Part shown: in pieces, positions 9,063 to 16,160 of the stretch
Layout: every line of letters starts with the position of its first letter
Numbering within the stretch: position 1 is the first letter of the stretch
Assembly: GCA_910587685.1 (NCBI GenBank)
Contig: CAJUMY010000017.1
Span: forward strand, 1-23,768
DNA from: an uncultured Christensenellaceae bacterium
GTDB taxonomy: Bacteria > Bacillota > Clostridia > Christensenellales > UBA3700
Length of the DNA stretch: 23,768 nt
Reading direction: 5' to 3'
Position numbers and translations under genes: made by a program
The notes under the pieces: generated by a model
The model's database searches: none
The model's input: the letters and a program-made list of their open reading frames with translations, nothing else
What the model was told of the DNA's origin: nothing

Positions 9063-9159
9063 AACTGAATTTATCTTGCTCTGTTAAAGTCCCGAATACG
9101 TGACTGAAATATCCATTTTGCAGTATGCGATAATGAAGGTTATCATATGCAAAGAACGT

Positions 9160-10074
9160 TTAACCCTTTACTCTGACTATATCTATATCAGCAAGCGGGA
9201 AATATCCGTTATTCAGATATTTGACGGTTATCGTATATTCGCTTTGAGGAAGTTCGCGAATAGCTTCCATAGCTACTGCGTCGGCTCTGACCGAAGAAAA
9301 ATGAAAACTTCCCGCTTTTTCATTTCTCACGCTTGCGGCGACTTCATTTGCGTTTTTACCGATATATATGTCTATAGGAGAGAGTTCGATGTCTTTTGAT
9401 ACGATGATATAATTTTTCTTTTTGTATTCGTATCGCATGGCTTCGAGTAGCAGAAGTGTAGTATTATACATATTTGAACGCGCATATATGATACTTTTAC
9501 TCGAAGAATATAGACTCGCTATAAGAATGGAGTCGTATAGATACTTGCCGTCGACCGATAGCATAACGCTTTCGAGATTGACCTCGGAGGGCGATACCGT
9601 TATTTTTTCTTCGCTCGCCGATATCTTGATGCCGTACTTTTTTAGCGACTCTACGTAATCGTTTAGGTACGTTCTTTCTCCGACGTTGACTATAGATACG
9701 CTGTTTTCGCAGTTGGCGGCTATCGGCGCGAGCAAAAACAGCAGATCGTCGTAACCTCTTATATCTATTTCGTTATGCTTGGGCGAAAGACGTTTTCCTT
9801 TGCCGTATACGGTCAACACGTCGCCGTCTATTTTGACTGTAACGCCCAGTCTTCGTACCGCTTCTATAGCGGCGTATGCGGCGCTATCCGACACGTCGGC
9901 ATTCCTTATACGGCTCACGCCGTTCGCAATGGATGATATTATTACGGATTTTACCAAAAGTTCTCTGTCACATTTTATCATACCGTTAGTTTTTGTAATA
10001 TGGGCGGCTTTATTCCAAAGCCGCTTAAGTATCTGAGTATCTTGTTGATATGAGTCGTGGCGTTTTGGGCGCAT
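9160..10074 (-). CDS. Degenerate EPSP synthase/MurA-like protein
   Basis: 304 residues resembling the enolpyruvyl transferase fold (AroA/MurA), which makes EPSP or UDP-GlcNAc-enolpyruvate from PEP. KSVIISSIANGVSRIRN resembles the AroA N-terminal KS...R motif; DSAAYAAIEAVRRLGVTVKI and the later VESLKKYGIKI segment also fit. True enzymes are about 420 residues, with NAGT-type and RPM-type substrate loops. Here those loops read EIDIRGYDDL and ERTYLND, and the arginines and C-terminal KESDR-type motif are not seen. It is therefore probably inactive or altered in substrate. The start is uncertain: neither ATG at 10074 nor an internal ATG at 9981 has a good ribosome binding site. It stands alone on its strand. 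Confidence 0.55.
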   Translation of the reverse strand: MRPKRHDSYQQDTQILKRLWNKAAHITKTNGMIKCDRELLVKSVIISSIANGVSRIRNADVSDSAAYAAIEAVRRLGVTVKIDGDVLTVYGKGKRLSPKHNEIDIRGYDDLLFLLAPIAANCENSVSIVNVGERTYLNDYVESLKKYGIKISASEEKITVSPSEVNLESVMLSVDGKYLYDSILIASLYSSSKSIIYARSNMYNTTLLLLEAMRYEYKKKNYIIVSKDIELSPIDIYIGKNANEVAASVRNEKAGSFHFSSVRADAVAMEAIRELPQSEYTITVKYLNNGYFPLADIDIVRVKG

Positions 10075-10311
10075 GATTTAGAGTAATAAAATATAGACGT
10101 TATTCTGCAAAAGTAATAATGCCGTTTGCTGAGAACAATAAGGCTAAAATATGTTTTTATATGATATTTAAGGAGTAATGATCGGAGGGAGGATACGCCT
10201 ATAACGTCATTTCAAAATCGGAAATAATTATTCGAAAAATATTGTCGCAAACTATATATAAGAAAGTTTCTTTATAAATATATACAAAATTCAAAAATAT
10301 GATATAAAGCG
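10075..10311. other. Divergent intergenic region
   Basis: AT-rich gap between the minus-strand AroA/MurA-like gene and the first XRE gene. It holds a small inverted repeat, AAGAAA-G-TTTCTT (10260-10272), about 40 bases before the XRE promoter, which could be an operator. An ATG near 10177 after AAGGAG opens only an 8-codon frame, so I do not call a gene. Confidence 0.4.
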
Positions 10312-10340
10312 TTGACAAATGACGAAATACGCGATAATAT
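10312..10340 (+). promoter_or_regulatory. Sigma-A-like promoter of first XRE gene
   Basis: A perfect TTGACA (10312-10317), a 17-bp spacer and TATAAT-like TAATAT (10335-10340) lie 50 bases before the chosen start. The TTG of the -35 box happens to be in frame with the gene but is not its start codon. Confidence 0.75.
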
Positions 10341-10389
10341 ATTAACGAACTACAGACAAAATTTGCAAAAAAACTGTCGGGGGAGGCAT

Positions 10390-11136
10390 ATGAAACTCGG
10401 AGATAAGTTAGCCAGATTAAGAAAAATAGCGAAACTGTCGCAAGAAGAGTTAGCCGATAAGTTGGGCGTTGCAAGGCAGACCGTTTCGAAGTGGGAGCTC
10501 GAGGATACTCCGCCGAGAGTTGACAGCTTATTGGTAGTCTGTCAGTATTTCGATATATCGGTAAGCGATCTCATTGATCCCGACATAGACGTATTTGATA
10601 AAGAGTATTTGGAGAAACGCAAAAAATTCCAAGAAGAGCTCAATATCCGAATGGAAGCGGAGCAGAGGAAACTCGGTTTGGAGCCTGACGACGGGGATAT
10701 TAGTTCGAGAGACGACGAGGGAGAAGCAAAAGTATGCGAATGCGCTAGTGACGGCGTGGAAGGTCAAGATGACACTGTAGCGCTTGCCGAAACCGAGTCT
10801 GATGAGACCAATGCCTATATGCGCGAGTTCAGGGCGAGACTTGCGAGAGAGCGGAGCATTAAAAAGATAATACTTATACTCTGCGCGATGTTATCGTTCG
10901 TTATTTCGGTAGCGCTCTTTGCATGGGTTCGTTACGAGGAAGATATGTTTGCTCAAAGTCACGAGTATTTTAAGGGAACGGCGGACGTGTTCGTATATAT
11001 TCATTGGGGCGACATTTTGTACACGGTTTCTCTTGTTTGCGCGATGACTTTCGTTATAGTGGTTACGGTACTCATAATATCCTATATTATTGAAAAGAGA
11101 AAGATAAAAAAGTGTTTATCAAAATTTGAAAAATGA
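10390..11136 (+). CDS. XRE-family regulator with two membrane helices
   Basis: 248 residues. An HTH_3 domain covers about 2-58 (SQEELADKLGVARQTVSKWE is the helix-turn-helix). A highly acidic linker (about 97-142) follows, then two hydrophobic helices at about 158-180 and 209-234. This implies a membrane-tethered DNA-binding protein with the HTH in the cytoplasm. The start is ATG at 10390 with GGGGGAGG upstream; the longer frame from TTG 10312 begins inside the promoter and is rejected. Close paralogue of the gene at 11458. The ligand or signal is unknown. Confidence 0.85.
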   Translation: MKLGDKLARLRKIAKLSQEELADKLGVARQTVSKWELEDTPPRVDSLLVVCQYFDISVSDLIDPDIDVFDKEYLEKRKKFQEELNIRMEAEQRKLGLEPDDGDISSRDDEGEAKVCECASDGVEGQDDTVALAETESDETNAYMREFRARLARERSIKKIILILCAMLSFVISVALFAWVRYEEDMFAQSHEYFKGTADVFVYIHWGDILYTVSLVCAMTFVIVVTVLIISYIIEKRKIKKCLSKFEK

Positions 11137-11165
11137 AGCCTATGCGTTGCATTCGGCTTCTTTTA
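11135..11165 (+). terminator. Intrinsic terminator after first XRE gene
   Basis: GAAGCC (11135-11140) pairs with GGCTTC (11155-11160), with an inner ATGC/GCAT helix, followed by TTTTAT. The hairpin begins within the stop codon. Confidence 0.75.
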
Positions 11166-11341
11166 TCTATATAAAAGGGTTTGTCAATATAGAGAGCTCG
11201 TTATTTGGGATAAAAGGACGATGCAAGAAGGCGGTTTTCGATTTAACTTATGATTTTATTGAATATGGCTAATAGAAATTAAAAAATGTTGTTCACACAA
11301 TAAAAAACTTTAGTCTTTATATGGAAACGTTTAATAAATTC

Positions 11342-11370
11342 TTGACTTAACTTAAATATTATAATAGAAT
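11342..11370 (+). promoter_or_regulatory. Sigma-A-like promoter of second XRE gene
   Basis: TTGACT (11342-11347), a 17-bp spacer and TAGAAT (11365-11370), 88 bases before the start codon. The terminator after the previous gene supports separate transcription. Confidence 0.6.
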
Positions 11371-11457
11371 ATAAATAGTCATTAAAGCTGTAACGCAATA
11401 ATTTGCGTTTATGCGTATTGCCGAGTTAAAAATTATATGTTACTATGCGAGGAAGTT

Positions 11458-12123
11458 ATGGTAAAATCAACGGTAGGAGAAAAGATATCCAAGCTCAGAG
11501 CATCGAGAGGTATGACGCTCGAGGAGATAGCAGAGCTAGTAGGAGTAGTCAGACAGACCGTAGTCAAATGGGAATCGAATAAAATGCCGCCTAAGATAGA
11601 AAGTTTGCGGATATTGAGCAAATTTTTTGACGTGTCGGTAGACGATATTATAGATGAGGATATAGATATATTCTCGGAGCAATATAAGATAAGACGTCGC
11701 ATTGAGGAAGAGATAAGATCAGGAGTGGTTTCCGGCGTAAGTTACGCGCGCAGTTCCAACGAAGATCTCAAAAAAAAAATAACGCCGTGTAATGATGATA
11801 AAAGTTACGGTCTAACGATGAGCAAAGAACTGCTTGCCGATCAGGAAAGAAGGTCTAAATGGGATAAGCAGAAAAAGAGGGAACTCATCGCGATATTCTT
11901 TGTACCTATTATCGTTATTCTTTGCGTTGCAATAAAAAATATATATTACGATCTGTTGCCTGTTATTCATAAAGCTGAGTTTACTTGGAGCGTAACGTTT
12001 ATCGATATTGACAAGCATACGATCCTTTATTTTTTGAGCTTTCATTTTGCATTGATGTGCGTGGTTTTAAGTGCCGTATTTTTTATTTTTTGTGTCATAG
12101 ATAGACCGAAATTAAACGATTAA
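11458..12123 (+). CDS. XRE-family regulator with two membrane helices (paralogue)
   Basis: 221 residues. The N-terminal HTH_3 domain (about 5-62, with TLEEIAELVGVVRQTVVKWE) is followed by a charged linker and two transmembrane segments at about 143-160 and 188-213. It shares the (D/E)xDIDxF segment after the HTH and the same overall plan with the gene at 10390, so the pair arose by duplication. ATG at 11458 has GAGGAAG upstream and is preferred to ATG 11437, which has none. The next gene, a small secreted protein, lies 96 bases downstream and may be cotranscribed. Confidence 0.82.
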   Translation: MVKSTVGEKISKLRASRGMTLEEIAELVGVVRQTVVKWESNKMPPKIESLRILSKFFDVSVDDIIDEDIDIFSEQYKIRRRIEEEIRSGVVSGVSYARSSNEDLKKKITPCNDDKSYGLTMSKELLADQERRSKWDKQKKRELIAIFFVPIIVILCVAIKNIYYDLLPVIHKAEFTWSVTFIDIDKHTILYFLSFHFALMCVVLSAVFFIFCVIDRPKLND

Positions 12124-12219
12124 TTATAATACAATATATTTATCAAGGGATCAATAGAGAAGGAGTAAGGTGGATATTTCTTCTTTTTTTATAAATTTTA
12201 TTAACGGGAGTGTTAAATA

Positions 12220-12705
12220 ATGAATCATTTGAAAAAAGTAACGAATTATATGTGGGTAATTTTGATGGTTGCGATCATGATCGCGTTTTGTTTTTGTTTT
12301 AGCGCGCAGTTGTCTGCAGAGGAAAATATTATGCCCGACAACGAAAACGATATTTCGGCGGCAAGAAGTATTTCCGGAAATGTTAATTGTTCGCTTGGCG
12401 GCGGAGAAGGTATGGTATGGGTAGATGTACGGAGAAGTTTTTCTTTGTTTTCTTCCCCTATACAGATATACGTGTATCTGTATTCATCCGAAGTATATTG
12501 TGAGAATGTCGAAGATATGAATCTCCGAGAATGGAAATACGAAGGGGAATTTAGAAGTAATGACAGCATTAAGTTAGAACTTAGGACGTACGGACAACAA
12601 CTATATTGGAGAACTGTTATAAAAATATGCAAAAAAAGCAATGCTTGGGAAAAAATATTTGATACTACTTTGCTACGTAACGGCGAGGGAAACGTCATAA
12701 ATTGA
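12220..12705 (+). CDS. Small secreted protein of unknown function
   Basis: 161 residues with a clear signal peptide: basic N-terminus (NHLKK), hydrophobic core about 10-28 and likely cleavage after SA near residue 29. The mature part is about 130 residues, rich in aromatic and charged residues, with segments that look like beta-strands (IQIYVYLYSSEVY, LYWRTVIKI). I do not recognise the family. GGGAGTG lies upstream of the ATG. It follows the second membrane XRE regulator without a visible terminator between them, so it may be the regulator's partner or target. A 9-T run (12715-12723) with only a weak 4-bp hairpin follows. Confidence 0.65.
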   Translation: MNHLKKVTNYMWVILMVAIMIAFCFCFSAQLSAEENIMPDNENDISAARSISGNVNCSLGGGEGMVWVDVRRSFSLFSSPIQIYVYLYSSEVYCENVEDMNLREWKYEGEFRSNDSIKLELRTYGQQLYWRTVIKICKKSNAWEKIFDTTLLRNGEGNVIN

Positions 12706-12798
12706 GTAAACGTCTTTTTTTTTCAGTCGATCGGATATAAAAAATTTTTTCGTCAAAAATTGACAAAAAAGTTAAGATAACGCGGACAATATAATGCT

Positions 12799-12856
12799 AT
12801 TCCACTTTTAATATTAAAAATTCCACTTTTAATATCAGAAATTCCACCAAAAAGTG
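12799..12856. repeat. Three direct repeats at exact 21-bp spacing
   Basis: ATTCCACTTTTAATAT occurs at 12799-12814 and 12820-12835, and a third, diverged copy, ATTCCACCAAAAAGTG, at 12841-12856. The starts are exactly 21 bp apart, two turns of the helix, so a bound protein would occupy one face. TATAAT (12790-12795) lies immediately upstream. They may be operators for the adjacent RNA locus or a remnant of an insertion sequence end with internal repeats (IS21-like ends have such repeats). No transposase is present. Confidence 0.6.
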
Positions 12857-12884
12857 CTAGAAATTTTTGTTAAAAAATAGTATT

Positions 12885-13310
12885 ATTAACCCATAGAAAC
12901 AACGAAGACCGAGCGACCGATATAATGTATGGTATAGCTTAATGAATCTGAAAACAATCTTAAATATATCTGTCGTTTCGGGTTTCTATGGAGCAACGTA
13001 CCATACAAACAAAAATCTTCGGGGGAGTTAGCTGACGTCAAAATGAAACTGTGACTCCTGACATAGGCTAACTTTCCTGAAGTAATTTTTGATAGGTGAC
13101 AAACTAAGAAAAAAGCGAATCCAAAATTTATATCCCAAATTTACGACGTCATGCGGACTTGCTTTTGGAAAAGTTTAACAATATAGCAATTGGACGTAGT
13201 CATACGGCTATTTCCGAAACAGGTAGTTAAGGTTTTAATTATTTGGAGCGAATAAGTATATTTTTATGCAAAGAGAAACGTTCCCGCATCTGCGGGAACG
13301 TTTCTCTTTA
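12885..13310 (+). ncRNA. Candidate structured non-coding RNA with pseudoknot
   Basis: No protein gene fits here, but several long helices can form. P1: CCATAGAAAC (12891-12900) with GTTTCTATGG (12982-12991), continued by AACGA/TCGTT (12901-12905/12973-12977) across a 4-nt bulge. Pseudoknot: TGTATGGTA inside the P1 loop (12926-12934) pairs perfectly with TACCATACA outside it (12999-13007). P2: 16 continuous pairs, 13017-13032 with 13067-13082, including G-U pairs that favour the plus strand. P3: TCCAAAA/TTTTGGA (13120-13126/13163-13169). P4: ATAGC/GCTAT (13183-13187/13207-13211). A terminator-like hairpin closes the region. It does not match RNase P, tmRNA, 6S or SRP RNA motifs I know. Ends are approximate. 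Confidence 0.55.
13270..13310. terminator. Perfect 19-bp hairpin, bidirectional terminator-like
   Basis: Positions 13270-13288 are the exact reverse complement of 13291-13309, with TC between. The middle is GC-rich (CGTTCCCGCA) and the outer arms are A-rich on the left and T-rich on the right (TTTCTCTTTAT). This is the layout of a bidirectional terminator, although the T-run is interrupted. It would end the candidate RNA upstream. Confidence 0.6.
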
Positions 13311-13390
13311 TAGCGTTGCAGCCTGGCGTTTTGAGCGAAAGATAATCGCCGAATATTATGGCGAATCGTGTCGTATAATAAAATATTTCG

Positions 13391-13445
13391 GATATTCGTT
13401 GCGAAAGAGACCGCGTATATGGTACAATATAACGTAACGAATATC
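13391..13445 (+). repeat. Long inverted repeat upstream of acyltransferase gene
   Basis: GATATTCGTT (13391-13400) pairs with AACGAATATC (13436-13445), extended by GCG/CGT with one G-U pair to 13 bp. The loop contains ACC/GGT. Related ATATTCG words recur at about 13459-13465. It could be a leader hairpin or an operator. Nothing else is seen between the terminator hairpin and the acyltransferase gene at 13585. Confidence 0.35.
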
Positions 13446-13584
13446 GCGTTATATCCAGATATTCGCTACGATATGAGATTGAAATGCGACGCGATAGCAA
13501 AAAGTATAATATATGTAGCGGTATTTATGATTTTACATAATACCGACGGCGAAAAGATCGTACTTATATATAGAGGTAGTGAGA

Positions 13585-14865
13585 ATGGGAAATCCGATGT
13601 TCGACAAAGAATGGTTTAGGCTCGATAATGCGGCGAAGATATATCCTGCGGCTAAAAGCTCGGGGTGGAACGCAGTATTTCGTATGTCTGCCGTTATGAA
13701 GGAGAAGGTCGACGGCGAAAAATTGCAACTGGCATTGAACGACGTTATAGAGCGATTCCCGTCGTTCGACGTTACGCTGAGAAAGGGAGTATTTTGGTAC
13801 TATCACGAGTACGTTACTAGAAAACCGCTGGTAAAAGACGAGCGGAATTATCCCTGTTCCATGTTCAAGATAGACGGCGAGAGCCACCTTTTCAGAGTGC
13901 TGTATTACAAGAACAGGATATCGCTCGAGGTCTTTCACTCGATAACGGACGGCACGGGCGCGCTGCTGTTTTTGAAGTCGCTTATCGCAAGGTATCTCGA
14001 GCTGAGAGGCATCAACGTCGAGGATACCGAGGGCATTATGCACTATAAGGATATTCCGACGGAAGGAGAGGTCGAGGACGCGTTCGGGAGGAATCTCGAT
14101 CCGTCGTTCGGAACGCTTCCGAGGAACGAACCGTCGGCGTATCAGATCAAGGGACCTAGAGAGGCGAAGGGAACTCTCAACGTTATTCAGGCGGAGATGG
14201 ATTCGCTCGAGCTTAGGACTGCGGCGAAAAAATACGGAGCAACCGTCAATACTTATCTTGCTTCCGTACTCGAATACGTGCTCGTCAAGAGACAGCTCTT
14301 TGAGGGCAGTCAGGTCAAGAGGAAGCCGATAAAGGTTCAGGTACCGATCAATCTCAGGAAATTCTTTCCGTCGATAACCGTAAGGAACTTCGCGGGGTAT
14401 ATCAACACGTGCATCACGCCCGACGACAAGAGTTTCGACGAGGTGATAAAAGAGACGCAGAAACAGCTCGGCGAGAATATCAACGAGGAATATTGCCGCA
14501 AGTTCATAAATTCCAACGTTTCGGTCGAGAAGAATATATTCGTACGTCTGGCGCCGAGAGCGTTGAAGACGCTGATCATGCGAAGGTCATATTACAGTTT
14601 CGGGGAAAAGCTGTCGTCGTGTCTTTTGTCGAACGTAGGCAACGTCGACGCTCCTGAAGAGTTCAAGGAACACGTTGACAGACTGGAGTTCGTACTCGGA
14701 CCGCAGAAATATATCAACAATGCGATGACGTGCATATCGTTTAACGGCAGGACCGTCGTTACGTTCAGCAGAACGCTCAAGGACGCGACTTTGGAAAGGG
14801 AATTCTTCAGGATACTGAAAAGCCACGGCGTCGATATGACTATCATCAGTAACAGAGGCGAGTGA
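13585..14865 (+). CDS. Condensation-type acyltransferase
   Basis: 426 residues, of the family annotated as alcohol acetyltransferase/condensation-like (CoA-dependent acyltransferase fold). The catalytic HxxxD(G) motif is HSITDG at 118-123. The conserved VPINLRKFFPS...VRNFAGY stretch near the middle is typical of the Bacillota members usually found beside DUF6320 proteins. It probably transfers an acyl group to an alcohol or amine at the membrane or cell surface; the substrate is unknown. The start is ATG at 13585 with AGAGGT seven bases upstream, rather than the in-frame GTG at 13579. The next gene begins at or just after its stop, so the two form an operon. Confidence 0.8.
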   Translation: MGNPMFDKEWFRLDNAAKIYPAAKSSGWNAVFRMSAVMKEKVDGEKLQLALNDVIERFPSFDVTLRKGVFWYYHEYVTRKPLVKDERNYPCSMFKIDGESHLFRVLYYKNRISLEVFHSITDGTGALLFLKSLIARYLELRGINVEDTEGIMHYKDIPTEGEVEDAFGRNLDPSFGTLPRNEPSAYQIKGPREAKGTLNVIQAEMDSLELRTAAKKYGATVNTYLASVLEYVLVKRQLFEGSQVKRKPIKVQVPINLRKFFPSITVRNFAGYINTCITPDDKSFDEVIKETQKQLGENINEEYCRKFINSNVSVEKNIFVRLAPRALKTLIMRRSYYSFGEKLSSCLLSNVGNVDAPEEFKEHVDRLEFVLGPQKYINNAMTCISFNGRTVVTFSRTLKDATLEREFFRILKSHGVDMTIISNRGE

Positions 14866-14867
14866 AT

Positions 14868-15545
14868 ATGAGATACTGCGAAAAGTGTAAGGTAAACGTA
14901 GAGAGCAATCTGAAGAACTGTCCGCTGTGCGGAGCGTATCTAAAGAGCGACGACGGAGCAAAGCCGAATAATATCCACGCGTACCCCAATATCAGGGATA
15001 TGCGGCGTTCGAGAAGGATACTGCTCAAGCTCATGATATACGTCACGATAATAGCGTCTTTTGCGTGCGTTGCGGTCGATCTCGGCGTCAACAAAAGATT
15101 CGTTTGGTCGCATCATCTTCTATTTGCGTTCGCGTGTTTTTGGGCTTCGATAGCGAGGACTCTGTTCTTTTCGTTGCCTGTAAGAAGGCAGCTCTTTTGG
15201 GATACTGCGGTCGCAATAGCCGTGGTGTTCTACGCGGAGTATTTTTCGGGAAGTACGAGCGGCTGGGGCTTTTCGCTGGCTCTTCCGATAGTCTTTATGT
15301 CGTCGATAGCCGCGTTCGTTATCGCGATGTGTATAGATTTCAGACGGTGGAGAATGTACGCTATGACGGTAACTCCTATAGCCGTTATTGATTTCTTGAT
15401 GATGTTCCTCTATCTCATTATCGTTAAGGATATCAACTGGGCGTGGTATGTCGCGTCGGGTCTGGGCTTCGTGCTCATCGCCAGCTTCGTCATATTCGGA
15501 AAGGGCGATTATTTTGACGAACTAAAGAGACGGTTGCATTTTTGA
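14868..15545 (+). CDS. DUF6320-like zinc-ribbon membrane protein
   Basis: 225 residues. The N-terminus carries a zinc ribbon (CEKC about residues 4-7 and CPLC about 20-23), followed by about six transmembrane helices spread over residues 45-215. This matches the DUF6320 architecture that accompanies condensation-type acyltransferases; function unknown, perhaps a membrane partner for the acyl transfer. I chose ATG at 14868 because the family starts M-x-Y-C; a GTG at 14862 overlapping the previous stop is possible. A weak hairpin, CGCCG/CGGCG, begins just past the stop (15546-15589) before ATTTTT and may terminate the pair. Confidence 0.75.
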   Translation: MRYCEKCKVNVESNLKNCPLCGAYLKSDDGAKPNNIHAYPNIRDMRRSRRILLKLMIYVTIIASFACVAVDLGVNKRFVWSHHLLFAFACFWASIARTLFFSLPVRRQLFWDTAVAIAVVFYAEYFSGSTSGWGFSLALPIVFMSSIAAFVIAMCIDFRRWRMYAMTVTPIAVIDFLMMFLYLIIVKDINWAWYVASGLGFVLIASFVIFGKGDYFDELKRRLHF

Positions 15546-15635
15546 CGCCGCTATTGCATAGTTTTATATAAAGTCGGGAGATGACGGCGCGATATTTTTG
15601 CGGTGAAAGAAAATATACTTTTTATTCGAAAAATA

Positions 15636-15664
15636 TTTACATTGTATGCCGACTGTGATATAAT
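15636..15664 (+). promoter_or_regulatory. Sigma-A-like promoter of ferredoxin gene
   Basis: TTTACA (15636-15641), a 17-bp spacer and a perfect TATAAT (15659-15664) preceded by TGA, which gives an extended -10. It lies 53 bases before the start codon. Confidence 0.8.
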
Positions 15665-15717
15665 AGCGTTTGATAAGGAAACTTGTCGATTTTTAAGTTA
15701 AAAAGGAGAGTACCAAT

Positions 15718-15888
15718 ATGGCTTATAAGATTAGTGATGCTTGTATAAGTTGCGGAACTTGCGCGGACGGCTGTCCCGTAGGCGCGATTTCCGAGGGCGA
15801 TACTCAGTACTGTATCGACGCTGACGCTTGCGTTAGCTGCGGCGCTTGTGCTGATAACTGTCCTGTCGGAGCTATCTCCGAAGAGTGA
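15718..15888 (+). CDS. 2[4Fe-4S] ferredoxin
   Basis: 56-residue electron carrier of the clostridial type. Two symmetric cluster motifs are present: CISCGTCADGCP (C9, C12, C15, C19) and CVSCGACADNCP (C38, C41, C44, C48), each followed by VGAISE. Cytoplasmic, with low redox potential, serving fermentation and radical SAM or hydrogenase-type enzymes. AAGGAGAG precedes the ATG. Strong promoter and double terminator make it a separate, probably highly expressed transcript. The internal symmetry reflects the ancient gene duplication seen across the family. Confidence 0.95.
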   Translation: MAYKISDACISCGTCADGCPVGAISEGDTQYCIDADACVSCGACADNCPVGAISEE

Positions 15889-15905
15889 TCGGCGTAGCTG
15901 TCAAG

Positions 15906-15940
15906 AGCCCGCTTTCGAAAGGAAGGCGGGCTTTTTTCTT
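15906..15940 (+). terminator. Intrinsic terminator of ferredoxin gene
   Basis: AGCCCGC (15906-15912) pairs with GCGGGCT (15926-15932), closed by an inner TTTC/GGAA helix, and a T-run (15932-15937) follows. Confidence 0.9.
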
Positions 15941-15947
15941 TGTCTTC

Positions 15948-15991
15948 ACGCGACGCGCCGTATTCGATGCGGCGGAAGCCGTCGCGTTTTT
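15948..15991 (+). terminator. Second tandem terminator
   Basis: ACGCGACG (15948-15955) pairs with CGTCGCGT (15980-15987), stacked on CGCCG/CGGCG (15956-15960/15970-15974), followed by five T. It begins eight bases after the first terminator. Confidence 0.65.
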
Positions 15992-16016
15992 GTGGTTTTT
16001 GCGGGTCGGTTCGAGT

Positions 16017-16096
16017 CGGCGAAATTCGCCGTATGACAAAATAACTGTATTAAGTTTTCGAAAATACTTGTTTTATTCCTATTGTTATGATATTAT
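16017..16096 (+). promoter_or_regulatory. Promoter of fba with upstream palindrome
   Basis: TTGTTT (16068-16073), a 17-bp spacer and TATTAT (16091-16096) lie 65 bases before fba. A perfect inverted repeat, CGGCGAA-A-TTCGCCG (16017-16031), sits upstream of the -35 and may be an operator or the end of the terminator cluster. Confidence 0.55.
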
Positions 16097-16160
16097 ATAT
16101 TCGTTTAGAATTTAACGAAATTCTTTATTTATCAACGATTATTTAATTGGAGGATTTAAT

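Noticed and set aside
9100..9399. 99-codon plus-strand frame
   Set aside because: It mostly overlaps the 3' end of the minus-strand AroA/MurA-like gene, lacks a ribosome binding site and looks like its shadow.
10177..10203. Leader peptide after AAGGAG
   Set aside because: Only about eight codons, with the ribosome binding site too close to the ATG and no regulated gene directly behind it.
10312..10389. N-terminal extension of the first XRE gene starting at TTG
   Set aside because: The TTG is the first half of a perfect -35 box with a -10 at 17 bp, and ATG 10390 has an excellent ribosome binding site and the normal HTH N-terminus.
12799..12856. CRISPR array
   Set aside because: Three short repeats with 5-bp gaps are far too closely spaced for spacers, and no cas gene is nearby.
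12885..13310. RNase P RNA, tmRNA, 6S or SRP RNA
   Set aside because: None of the conserved sequence blocks I know for these RNAs is present, and there is no tRNA-like end as in tmRNA.
13243..13619. Two small plus-strand frames (64 and 83 codons)
   Set aside because: The first runs through the perfect hairpin and both lack ribosome binding sites and recognisable protein features.
15848..16115. Small frames after the ferredoxin gene
   Set aside because: They span two terminator hairpins and the fba promoter.
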